64,000 nucleotides of DNA from Profundicola chukchiensis (lineage in GTDB: Bacteria; Bacteroidota; Bacteroidia; Flavobacteriales; Weeksellaceae). Location: assembly GCF_029664245.1 (NCBI RefSeq), contig NZ_JANAIE010000001.1:248001-312000 (forward strand), written 5' to 3'. Made by a program: the position numbers and the translations under genes. The notes under the pieces were generated by a model. The model saw only the letters and a list, made by a program, of their open reading frames with translations, made no database searches and was not told where the DNA came from. This document shows positions 25,706 through 33,471 of the stretch, one piece after another; within the stretch, counting starts at the first letter, position 1, and each line of letters starts with the position of its first letter.

Positions 25706-26461
25706 TTAAACATTCTGTTCATACAACAAACATAAACCTCGCAAGGTGTGTAACTTGTCATCTTTATTGATTTTATCCGTCAAAGGATTAAAAATATGCC
25801 CTAAACCACCGGTAGATATTACGTAGAAATCTTTATTAAATTCCTTTTTAATACGAGCGATTAATCCTTCAACCATTCCAATATAGCCATAGACCATTCC
25901 GCTTTGCATACAAGCTTCTGTATTCTTACCTAAAGACGATTTAGGTGGTACCAATTCAATGTCTGGTAACTGGGAGGTATCTCCCACCAAAGCTTTTAAG
26001 GAAGTAATCACACCTGGTGCAATCACAACACCCATAACTTCACCTGACGCATCGATACCAAGAATGGTTAATGCTGTTCCAAAATCAATAATCAATTTAT
26101 TATCTGGATATAACTCATGTGCCGCTACTGCATTTGCATATAAGTCAGTACCCATTTGATCTGAATGCTGAACTACATTAGATTTCGTATTTCGGTCCAC
26201 AATCATGGCTTCTATACCATGAATCTCATTTAAGGCCCTAGCAACAATTCCTGTTTGATGTGGAACCACCGAACCAATAACAATCCCTTTGATTTGATTC
26301 TTATCGATTCCATGTTGTTCATACATGTTCTTGAACATCAAAAACAACTCATCAGCCGTTTTAAATGGCTTGGTGTTGATTGTCCAAGAGGTTAGATTCT
26401 TATGGTTTTCTCCAACCCCAAATCGAATGCTTGAGTTACCAATATTTACTACTAAAATCAT
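25706..26461 (-). CDS. coaX: Type III pantothenate kinase-like protein (CoaX family, altered active site)
   Basis: Family role: ATP-dependent phosphorylation of pantothenate, first step of CoA synthesis. 251 aa, full length. The fold signatures are kept: IDFGTALTI (usually DFGTATT), VIAPGVITSLKAL, GKNTEACMQSGMVYGY and VISTGGLG. Several normally conserved positions differ. The first phosphate motif reads VVNIGNSS, so the usual catalytic-site Asp of DIGNT is N6. GTDLYANA has Leu where Arg is usual, and the Asp after the Thr pair is missing. It may be a divergent active enzyme or a kinase-like paralogue. Only three bases separate it from the upstream M1 peptidase gene, so they form one transcript. 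Confidence 0.8.
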   Translation of the reverse strand: MILVVNIGNSSIRFGVGENHKNLTSWTINTKPFKTADELFLMFKNMYEQHGIDKNQIKGIVIGSVVPHQTGIVARALNEIHGIEAMIVDRNTKSNVVQHSDQMGTDLYANAVAAHELYPDNKLIIDFGTALTILGIDASGEVMGVVIAPGVITSLKALVGDTSQLPDIELVPPKSSLGKNTEACMQSGMVYGYIGMVEGLIARIKKEFNKDFYVISTGGLGHIFNPLTDKINKDDKLHTLRGLCLLYEQNV

Positions 26462-26464
26462 ATA

Positions 26465-28318
26465 TTATGGTTGTGGTGCTGGATAAATATTATTCGCTCT
26501 ATTTACGTCTGCTAATCTTTGTGTATAATCAATTTCCACTTTTTGAACATCTTTAGCTGCCTCAAATTCATAAGAATTATAAGTCCAACCCCAATCTTTT
26601 AATTGTGTTGATTTAATACCTTGGTAGAATTTATTTTCTTTTTCTTTACTACCTCTCATAGCATTGATTGGAATATAAAACAACTCTTTGCTGCCATCTT
26701 TATAAGTTACTAGAACGTCTAAAGGCATGGCGAAGTTAGAATGATTTTTTAGTGAAACTTTTCTACCTTCAACCTTTTCAACTCCGTAATCAATGGTTCT
26801 GATGGTATTAACGAATAGATTGTTATACCACTTTAAGTTAATTCCAGAAACTTCTTGAGCTACTTTTTGGAAGTCGCCTAATTTAGGATGTTTCATGCTC
26901 CAATCTGCATAAAACTTCTTGAAAGTCTCTTTCAAAGCGTCTTCACCAATTATATATCCTAGCTGGGCAACATAAACTTGCCCTTTGTAATATGCTGCTA
27001 AACTATAAGCAAAGTTGGTGTCATAATAATCTGCCAATAAACTCATCGGCTCTTCTTTTCCACTTTGAGCCAAATGATAATATCCATTATAAGCTCCTTG
27101 GAAAGGATTAATTTGATTTTTGTTTGCATCCATGATTTCAGCCATAGCCGCTGCCTCTGCATAAGTTGTGAAACCTTCGTCCATCCATTCGTCTCTCGTT
27201 TCATCAAAAGCAAATAAATGCTGGAACCAAGAGTGTGCAGCTTCATGATAAATCACCCCCAACAAACTTTCAAAATTACGTTTCCCTGTGATTAAGGTAG
27301 AAGTTCCATATTCCATTCCACCATCACCACCTTGAATAATACTATACGTGCTCCATGGATAAGCTCCAAAGTTTTTATCCATAAATTGGAAGAACTCAAC
27401 TACTTTAGGCTTTGCAGTCTGCCAATGGTTTACAAATTCTTTATCTAAATTTTTGTCATATAAATAATATAAAACTGGTCCATTAGGAACTTGTTGCTTC
27501 TCTACCACGTAGTCTGGATCAGCTCCCCAAGCAAAATCATGAATATTTTCTGCTTTAAAATTCCAAGTTACATTAGATCTCTTTTTGAATTTTTTATTTG
27601 AATAACCTGGCATGCTGTCTTCATTCTGTAATTCACCAGATGCTCCAACTATATAATTTGATGGAAGAGTGATTTTAACGTCAAAATTTCCGAATGGCGC
27701 ATAAAACTCACGACCGATATATTCATCTAAATGCCATCCTTCATTATCATATTGTGCGATTTTAGGATACCATTGTGTCATAGAAAAGTCAATCCCTTCA
27801 CTAGAATCTCTACCGCCTCTACGAATGATTTTTGGTACTTGTGATTTCCAATCAAGTTTCAAAGTTGTGCTCGATTTAGGACCTAAAGGCTCTTTTAAGC
27901 TAACTTCTAAAATAGTCCCCATAGATTTAAAATCTAATGCTTTGCCATTTTGATGAATACTATTCATTTTCACAAAGCCAATCTCTTCGGGCGTTAACTT
28001 AGAAATTCTACTTTCGTAAATAGGATTATCTTTCGTCCCGACATTGTTTGTCATTCTCCTATCTGGATCTTCAATAGATTTCAGCCTTTCATCCATCAAA
28101 CTACCTGGTTGAAAAGCATTATAATACAAATGAAAATAGATTTTATCCAATGTATCATCTGAATTATTGGAGTAAGTAACCTCCATTTTTCCATCATATT
28201 GGAATTTATCTACCTGCATGTGGATATCCATTTTATAATCCACGAACTGTTGCCAATAACTTTGTGCACTCAACGGAACACAAATAAAGGCCATCAAAAG
28301 CCAACTTAATTTCTTCAT
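26465..28318 (-). CDS. M1 family metallopeptidase (aminopeptidase N-like), exported
   Basis: 617 aa with a signal peptide (1-18, LSAQ). Gluzincin zinc site HEAAH-x18-E: H358, E359, H362 and E381 (DEWMDEGF). The substrate-binding GxMEN loop reads GGMEYGTS. The N-terminal beta-saddle shows KMDIHMQVDKFQYDGKMEVTY. Expected periplasmic or outer-membrane-associated and involved in peptide degradation. No T9SS domain or lipobox. Co-transcribed with the downstream CoaX-like gene. A second, more distant M1 protein lies at 57908-60094. Confidence 0.92.
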   Translation of the reverse strand: MKKLSWLLMAFICVPLSAQSYWQQFVDYKMDIHMQVDKFQYDGKMEVTYSNNSDDTLDKIYFHLYYNAFQPGSLMDERLKSIEDPDRRMTNNVGTKDNPIYESRISKLTPEEIGFVKMNSIHQNGKALDFKSMGTILEVSLKEPLGPKSSTTLKLDWKSQVPKIIRRGGRDSSEGIDFSMTQWYPKIAQYDNEGWHLDEYIGREFYAPFGNFDVKITLPSNYIVGASGELQNEDSMPGYSNKKFKKRSNVTWNFKAENIHDFAWGADPDYVVEKQQVPNGPVLYYLYDKNLDKEFVNHWQTAKPKVVEFFQFMDKNFGAYPWSTYSIIQGGDGGMEYGTSTLITGKRNFESLLGVIYHEAAHSWFQHLFAFDETRDEWMDEGFTTYAEAAAMAEIMDANKNQINPFQGAYNGYYHLAQSGKEEPMSLLADYYDTNFAYSLAAYYKGQVYVAQLGYIIGEDALKETFKKFYADWSMKHPKLGDFQKVAQEVSGINLKWYNNLFVNTIRTIDYGVEKVEGRKVSLKNHSNFAMPLDVLVTYKDGSKELFYIPINAMRGSKEKENKFYQGIKSTQLKDWGWTYNSYEFEAAKDVQKVEIDYTQRLADVNRANNIYPAPQP

Positions 28319-28412
28319 AAAGCTAAAATAAGATATTTTATTGTTTGTTAACGAATTTGCTCAACTTTAGCTAAAGTTTAGCGATTTTACCATGAAATAA
28401 AGACTAAAAGTA

Positions 28413-29516
28413 CTATTTACCTAACTTATGATAAAAGAATAATTCATGATTAGGAAATACTTCTGGATGAAAAATATAAACCAAATCTTTTAAAACCCAA
28501 TCTGCACGAACCGATCCTGTTTCGAAATAATCATTAGCACCGGCGGTGTTCATTCTATTAGACAGAGAATATACTTTTGCGGTCTTATAAGCTTTAAACC
28601 AATCATGGTTAATATAAGATTTTTGAATTTCGTTTAAAGAGGACAAATCTGAAGCATTCATCCAGAAATCAGCTTCTGCCGCTTTTTCATAAACCTGTTC
28701 AAAATTAAGTTTCACACTTCCCTGGCTGTCATCATTTGACCATAAGTAGTTTGCACCCGCATCTTTAAAATACTGAGCAGCAAAACTCTCTCCTCCTGGC
28801 ATATACCAAATATCACCACGCATAATTTCAGCAAAGGCGGTAGGTTTATTTTCTTGTTTTAAAGCTAAATCTTTATAAGAATGATAGTTTGTTTCAATCT
28901 CTTGATATAGTTCGTTTGCCGCATCTAACTTTCCGATTAAAACGCCATACAACTTGATAAATTCAGCTTTTCCTAATGGCGTTTTCTCATTATATTCATC
29001 TGCATAAATCATTAAAATACCTGCCTCTTCTAACCTTTGGTAAGTTTTAGACATGTTTGGATCTGAGAAACCAATAACTACATCGGGATTTAAAGCAATG
29101 ACTTTCTCTAAGTTAATTGCCGATAAATTTCCTTGGTCTAAGTTAGGATTATCCTTAATTCGCTGATGAAGTGCTGGACTATAAATCCATTGAGCATCAA
29201 AAACACCTTTGATTGCATCTAAACCATTCAATGCTTCTAGGTATCCAACGCTAGATGCCGATAAAATTGCCATATTTTTTAAAGGCAACTTAATTTTAGG
29301 AATTTTGATGGACTTGGTGCTTTTATCTAATTTAATCTGGTAGTTCCAAATAGAATCTTCCTCAAATAAAGCTACGGATGAAGCATTTTTAAAAATATTT
29401 AAAGAATCTTTTTCATGTACATTAATCTCCTTAATACTTGAAGATGAATCTTTTTCACATGAAATTAAAAGAAAAAGTGATATATTTATAAATAAGAAAA
29501 TAAAAGTTTTGTTCAT
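28413..29516 (-). CDS. ABC-transporter substrate-binding lipoprotein, metal-chelate (TroA/BtuF) type
   Basis: A 367-aa lipoprotein, C20 in LLISC. The two-lobed class III binding-protein fold is suggested by LKNMAILSASSVGYLEALNGLDAIKGV, then NLEKVIALNPDVVIG, the central helix segment, and FAEIMRGDIWYMPGG with SFAAQYFKDAGANYLW. Relatives bind ferric siderophores, heme or cobalamin. No permease or ATPase gene is adjacent, so the ligand is unknown. Its start lies within the promoter of the divergent tRNA-Arg gene. The 94-base gap to the M1 gene argues against a shared transcript. Confidence 0.85.
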   Translation of the reverse strand: MNKTFIFLFINISLFLLISCEKDSSSSIKEINVHEKDSLNIFKNASSVALFEEDSIWNYQIKLDKSTKSIKIPKIKLPLKNMAILSASSVGYLEALNGLDAIKGVFDAQWIYSPALHQRIKDNPNLDQGNLSAINLEKVIALNPDVVIGFSDPNMSKTYQRLEEAGILMIYADEYNEKTPLGKAEFIKLYGVLIGKLDAANELYQEIETNYHSYKDLALKQENKPTAFAEIMRGDIWYMPGGESFAAQYFKDAGANYLWSNDDSQGSVKLNFEQVYEKAAEADFWMNASDLSSLNEIQKSYINHDWFKAYKTAKVYSLSNRMNTAGANDYFETGSVRADWVLKDLVYIFHPEVFPNHELFFYHKLGK

Positions 29517-29540
29517 AATTTAAAAATAATTGTATATTTG
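29509..29540 (+). promoter_or_regulatory. Promoter of tRNA-Arg
   Basis: TTG (29509-29511, within TTTTG), 21 bases, then TATATTTG (29533-29540), an exact -7 match. The predicted start is a few bases before the mature tRNA at 29553. The -33 part overlaps the start of the divergent gene. Confidence 0.7.
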
Positions 29541-29552
29541 CACCCCGTAAAT

Positions 29553-29626
29553 GGCCACGTAGATCAATTGGATAGATCGTCAGATTACGGCTCTGAAGGT
29601 TGAGGGTTCGACTCCTTCCGTGGTCA
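29553..29626 (+). tRNA. tRNA-Arg (anticodon ACG)
   Basis: 74 bases. Acceptor stem GGCCACG (29553-29559) pairs with CGTGGTC (29619-29625), with one G-U pair. D stem GATC/GATC at 29562-29565 and 29575-29578. Anticodon stem TCAGA/TCTGA (29580-29584, 29592-29596) with loop TTACGGC, giving anticodon ACG at 29587-29589. T stem GAGGG/CCTTC with loop TTCGACT. The discriminator base is A at 29626 and CCA is not encoded. A34 should be edited to inosine, reading CGU/CGC/CGA (established for this tRNA). Confidence 0.97.
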
Positions 29627-29636
29627 CTAAAACAAG

Positions 29637-29662
29637 AAAGCCGCTTTTTCAAGCGGCTTTTT
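29637..29662. terminator. Terminator after tRNA-Arg
   Basis: 10-bp stem AAAGCCGCTT / AAGCGGCTTT with a TTTC loop and T-run. The A-run on the other side lets it also serve the convergent acetyltransferase gene. Confidence 0.85.
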
Positions 29663-29675
29663 CTATGTTCTAAAT

Positions 29676-29951
29676 TTAGACTAATTCTTCTGGCCAATTA
29701 TGACGCTTCATGATAGTTGAAGCATAACCACAAATTGGTTTTGGCCTCATATTTTTCTCCTGCGCTAATAAAATACCTTGTTTAACGATTTCTTTACCAA
29801 TCTCTTGGTCTCTATATTCTGGTTCCACAAAAACATAATCTAAATATAAACTACCAACTCCTTCGTGATAATCCATATAACCAACACAAACACCGTCTTT
29901 GTGCATTTCAAATTTTCTTTGATGAATGGGAACCACTTTTAATTCTGACAT
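29676..29951 (-). CDS. Small GNAT-like N-acetyltransferase
   Basis: A 91-aa single-domain protein of the short YjdJ-like GNAT type. The acetyl-CoA-binding motif A is compact: LDYVFVEPEYRDQEIGKEIVKQGI, with R-x-x-x-I-G-K before the helix. A preceding GVCVGYMDYHEGVGSLYLDYV gives the beta strands. A closing RPKPICGYASTIMKRH matches the C-terminal strand of these proteins. Substrate unknown. Monocistronic, own promoter, terminator shared with tRNA-Arg. Confidence 0.85.
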   Translation of the reverse strand: MSELKVVPIHQRKFEMHKDGVCVGYMDYHEGVGSLYLDYVFVEPEYRDQEIGKEIVKQGILLAQEKNMRPKPICGYASTIMKRHNWPEELV

Positions 29952-29965
29952 ATAAACCTTTTTTA

Positions 29966-29973
29966 CAAAGGTA
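29966..29973 (-). promoter_or_regulatory. -7 element of the acetyltransferase gene
   Basis: On the minus strand TACCTTTG, an exact match, 14 bases before the ATG. Confidence 0.55.
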
Positions 29974-30058
29974 AAAAATAATACATCAGCATAAAAGACA
30001 ATTGGACACGGACTTAGAATTTTGACCGATATTACCTATCATTTTACAACATACTTTC

Positions 30059-30066
30059 TATCTTTG
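30059..30066 (+). promoter_or_regulatory. -7 element of metG
   Basis: TATCTTTG, an exact match, 17 bases before the ATG. Confidence 0.55.
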
Positions 30067-30083
30067 TACATTAACAAGAATTT

Positions 30084-32117
30084 ATGTCAAAAAGATATAC
30101 CGTAACCTCTGCGTTACCCTACGCTAATGGTCCAATCCACATAGGGCATTTAGCAGGTGTGTACATTCCTGCTGATATCTATGTGAGATATTTAAGAAGA
30201 AAAGGAAAAGATGTTTTATTTGTGGGCGGATCCGATGAACATGGAATTCCAGTTACTATTCGTGCTAAACGCGAAAACACAACGCCACAAGCTATTGTAG
30301 ATCGTTATCACGACTTAATCAAAAATACATTTGCTGATTTAGGAATTTCTTTTGACATCTATGATCGAACTTCTTCTCAGCATCATCATAAAAACGCTGC
30401 TGAATTCTTTACACACCTTTACGATAAAGGTGTTTTTCAAGCAGAAGAAACAGAACAATATTTTGACGAAGAAGCTGGAGAATTCTTAGCCGATAGATAT
30501 ATCGTTGGGGAATGTCCTAATTGTGGTAATGCGAATGCATATGGAGATCAATGCGAGAGCTGCGGATCGAGCTTGAGCCCAAGAGAATTAATCAATCCAA
30601 AGTCGGCTTTAAGCGGAAATATTCCTGTTTTGAGAAAAACAAAAAACTGGACTTTGCCATTAGATCAATATGAAGATTTCTTAAGAGAATGGGCTGTAGA
30701 AGGTCATAAGGATGATTGGAAATCAAATGTATTAGGTCAGGTTAAATCTTGGTTAGACGATGGTCTAAAACCTCGTGCTATGACCAGAGATTTAGATTGG
30801 GGTGTAAATGTTCCATTAGATGAAGCAGCAGGCAAAGTATTGTATGTTTGGTTCGATGCACCTATTGGATATATTTCTGCAACACAAAAATGGGCGGAAG
30901 AAAATGGAAAAGATTGGAAACCTTATTGGCAAGATGAAGAGACCGAATTAATTCACTTTATCGGGAAAGACAATATTGTTTTCCACTGTGTTATTTTCCC
31001 GGTTATGTTGAAAGCGCATGGTGATTATATTTTACCCAAAAACGTACCTGCGAATGAGTTTTTAAACCTTGAAAATGATAAGATTTCTACCTCTAGAAAT
31101 CATGCTGTTTGGGCTCATGAATATGTTGAAGAATTCCCGGGCAAACAAGATGTTTTGAGATATGTCTTAACATCTAACATGCCAGAGAATAAAGATAATA
31201 ACTTCACTTGGAAGGACTTCCAAACTAAAAACAATTCAGAACTAGTTGGTATTTTAGGTAACTTCTTGAATCGTGTGATGGTATTAACTAACAAATACCA
31301 CGATGGAGTTATTCCAGAAGGAGAAACCACCTTTGAAGAATTAAAAGAGTTAAAAGAATACCCAAAAAGAATTGGTGCTTATTTAGAGAAGTTCGAGTTT
31401 AGAAATGCTTTAAGTGAATTAATGAATCTAGCTCGTTTGGGTAATCAATTCTTACAAGTCCAAGAACCATGGAAAAAGATTAAAACCAACCCAGAAGAGG
31501 TTCCATCTATCATGAGAGCTTCTTTAGAAATATCTGCTTTGTTAGCTCAATTAGCAGAACCTTTTATGCCACAGGCAAGTGCAAAAATGCTACGCATGCT
31601 GAATCTTGAATTAAAGACCTGGGACGAATTAGAAGAAAGTGATTCATGGGTTACTACAGGACAATTATTGAATAAAGCAGAGCTTTTATTTGACAAAGTA
31701 GAAGATGATGCGATTGAATTCCAGTTAAATAAATTAAACGAAACAAAAAGACAAAATAAAATGACGAATCCTAATGCCGAACCACAAAAAGAAACTTGCA
31801 CATTTGATGATTTTCAGAAAATTGACTTACGTGTAGGAACTATTTTAGAGGCAAAGAAAGTGGAGAAGGCTGACAAGTTATTAGAATTGAAAGTTGATAC
31901 AGGAATTGATGTTAGAACCATCGTTTCGGGTATTGCTGAAAGCTTTACTCCAGAAGAAGTGATTGGTAAGAAATGTACAGTTCTTGTGAATTTAGCACCA
32001 CGTAAGATTCGCGGAGTTGAAAGCCAAGGAATGTTATTATTTACAGATAAAGCAGATGGCAAACTTAGCTTTGTAAATCCTGAAGACGATGCAGCAAACG
32101 GTGCTGGAATAGCATAA
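30084..32117 (+). CDS. metG: Methionyl-tRNA synthetase
   Basis: 677 aa. HIGH motif at residues 19-22 (PIHIGHLAG), KMSKS counterpart KISTS at 333-337, and a zinc knuckle of two CxxC pairs (CPNC, CESC) starting near residue 144. After the anticodon-binding helices, the C-terminal 100 residues (from about 574, FDDFQKIDLRVGTIL) are a tRNA-binding domain of the Trbp111 type, which dimerises the enzyme. Complete and typical of Bacteroidota. Monocistronic with promoter and terminator. Confidence 0.98.
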   Translation: MSKRYTVTSALPYANGPIHIGHLAGVYIPADIYVRYLRRKGKDVLFVGGSDEHGIPVTIRAKRENTTPQAIVDRYHDLIKNTFADLGISFDIYDRTSSQHHHKNAAEFFTHLYDKGVFQAEETEQYFDEEAGEFLADRYIVGECPNCGNANAYGDQCESCGSSLSPRELINPKSALSGNIPVLRKTKNWTLPLDQYEDFLREWAVEGHKDDWKSNVLGQVKSWLDDGLKPRAMTRDLDWGVNVPLDEAAGKVLYVWFDAPIGYISATQKWAEENGKDWKPYWQDEETELIHFIGKDNIVFHCVIFPVMLKAHGDYILPKNVPANEFLNLENDKISTSRNHAVWAHEYVEEFPGKQDVLRYVLTSNMPENKDNNFTWKDFQTKNNSELVGILGNFLNRVMVLTNKYHDGVIPEGETTFEELKELKEYPKRIGAYLEKFEFRNALSELMNLARLGNQFLQVQEPWKKIKTNPEEVPSIMRASLEISALLAQLAEPFMPQASAKMLRMLNLELKTWDELEESDSWVTTGQLLNKAELLFDKVEDDAIEFQLNKLNETKRQNKMTNPNAEPQKETCTFDDFQKIDLRVGTILEAKKVEKADKLLELKVDTGIDVRTIVSGIAESFTPEEVIGKKCTVLVNLAPRKIRGVESQGMLLFTDKADGKLSFVNPEDDAANGAGIA

Positions 32118-32144
32118 ATCTCCCTCCAATTTGGATATAATATT

Positions 32145-32177
32145 AACTCGTTAGTCTTCTCGCTAACGAGTTTTTTT
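32145..32177 (+). terminator. Terminator of metG
   Basis: 10-bp stem AACTCGTTAG / CTAACGAGTT, 8-base loop, T-run. Confidence 0.85.
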
Positions 32178-32187
32178 ATGCCTTAAA

Positions 32188-32268
32188 ATTGCTTTATAGA
32201 GCAATCTCCTTAGTTTTTGAGAGAAAACCTAGTTTAAGCTCATAGTTAGCTTATAAAGCGAATTAGGT
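32188..32268. other. Weakly structured spacer between two terminators
   Basis: Hairpin ATTGCT/AGCAAT (32188-32205), then a nested pair: outer ACCTAGTT/AATTAGGT (32227-32234 with 32261-32268, one G-U) and inner TAAGC/GCTTA (32235-32239, 32249-32253). No promoter box or open frame seen. Could be chance in AT-rich DNA. Confidence 0.25.
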
Positions 32269-32294
32269 ATTTACTTTATATAAAATTCATGGCA

Positions 32295-32329
32295 AATAAA
32301 AACGGCTTCCAATTGCTTGGAAGCCGTTT
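32295..32329 (-). terminator. Terminator of the T9SS protein gene at 32351
   Basis: 13-bp perfect stem (32300-32312 with 32317-32329, core AACGGCTTCC) with a four-base loop and T-rich tail on the minus strand. Confidence 0.85.
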
Positions 32330-32350
32330 AGTAAGATATTTAATTAAGAG

Positions 32351-33292
32351 TTACTTCTTGATTAACTTCTTAGTTTCTGTTTTAGTTCCATCTGTAATAG
32401 TTAAGATGTAAACTCCAGCAGGTAAGTTAGCAACGTTTACTTTGTTAACGCTATCAAAAGAAGCAACTTTTTTACCAGATACATTCGTAACAGTTACTAA
32501 AGTTTTAGCTGCATTGAAATCATTAGCTAATTTGATATTTACTACATCTTTAGCAGGGTTAGGATATACAGCAGAAACTGATTTAGTAGATGCTATATCG
32601 TTAGTACTTGCAGTATCGTTGATTCTGATGTTATCAAAGTAAGCATCTCCACCATAGTTATCATGTACTAGTCTAATGTGATCAAGGTTTGATCCTCCAT
32701 CAAAAGGAGCACCTGAACTAATTAACTCATTATCTAAGTATAAGCTCATAGATAAACCATCATATTCTAATCTTATATTATGCCAAGTATTAGTTGTCCA
32801 TGTACCTGTAGTTGGGTGAACTTGACCCTGTCCCATTTCATCTAATCCAGTGAATAAAACTGTACCGTCATAGCTAAAATAGATTTGAGTTATATAGAAA
32901 CCAGCCGCGATGTCTGCAAGACCGAACATAAAATCAGATGAATTCTGTGCATTCCATTCAGTTCCGTAGAAATCATATGAAAGAGTGAAACCTGAAGCAA
33001 ATGGAATCACCTCTGGAAAATCGTACATAGCTCCAATAATAGGACCGTCTTCTTGTATTGGATACACATCCATATGAGGATTGTAAAATGATTGTGACCC
33101 ATCGCTCGCTAATTCATCTGTAACAAGCTGACCTTCAATAAACCCGCCTGCTCCATCTGGAGTGGCATACCAATTTTCAACTTGTCCATTAATATTTCCT
33201 GGGAAAAATCCTTCTGACTGCTCAAAAGAAAATGTTTGAGCTGACAACAATCCAGTTCCTGCTACCAATAAAGATAATAAAACTTTTTTCAT
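32351..33292 (-). CDS. T9SS-exported protein with concanavalin-like sandwich
   Basis: 313 aa from the ATG at 33292, which is followed by a normal signal peptide (MKKVLLSLLVAGTGLLSAQ). A longer frame upstream would bury the signal. Residues about 20-230 look like a LamG/concanavalin-type jelly roll: SFEQSEGFFPG at the start, TWTTNTWHNIRLEYDGLSMS, LYLDNELI and a closing YFDNIRI. Residues about 240-313 are a T9SS type A sorting domain (AVYPNPAKD, VSGKKV, LPAGVYILT, KKLIKK), very close to that of the protein at 12303. Ligand unknown; surface glycan or matrix binding is plausible. Confidence 0.83.
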   Translation of the reverse strand: MKKVLLSLLVAGTGLLSAQTFSFEQSEGFFPGNINGQVENWYATPDGAGGFIEGQLVTDELASDGSQSFYNPHMDVYPIQEDGPIIGAMYDFPEVIPFASGFTLSYDFYGTEWNAQNSSDFMFGLADIAAGFYITQIYFSYDGTVLFTGLDEMGQGQVHPTTGTWTTNTWHNIRLEYDGLSMSLYLDNELISSGAPFDGGSNLDHIRLVHDNYGGDAYFDNIRINDTASTNDIASTKSVSAVYPNPAKDVVNIKLANDFNAAKTLVTVTNVSGKKVASFDSVNKVNVANLPAGVYILTITDGTKTETKKLIKK

Positions 33293-33471
33293 AAACTTAA
33301 ATTTTAAATAATTTTTCTGTTCTAAGTAGGTAAAAATAGAGATAATTTTAAACAATAGAAAATTTTGTCCATTAAATCTTTATAATAATATCTAATAATT
33401 CTCTTTACCCACCCTAATACATTAGTAAATTTTAGATTTGAGACTATAATTTATAAGAATCTGACAAAGCA

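Noticed and set aside
29455-29697. Minus-strand open frame of 80 residues
   Set aside because: It runs across the tRNA-Arg gene, its promoter and its terminator, so it is chance.
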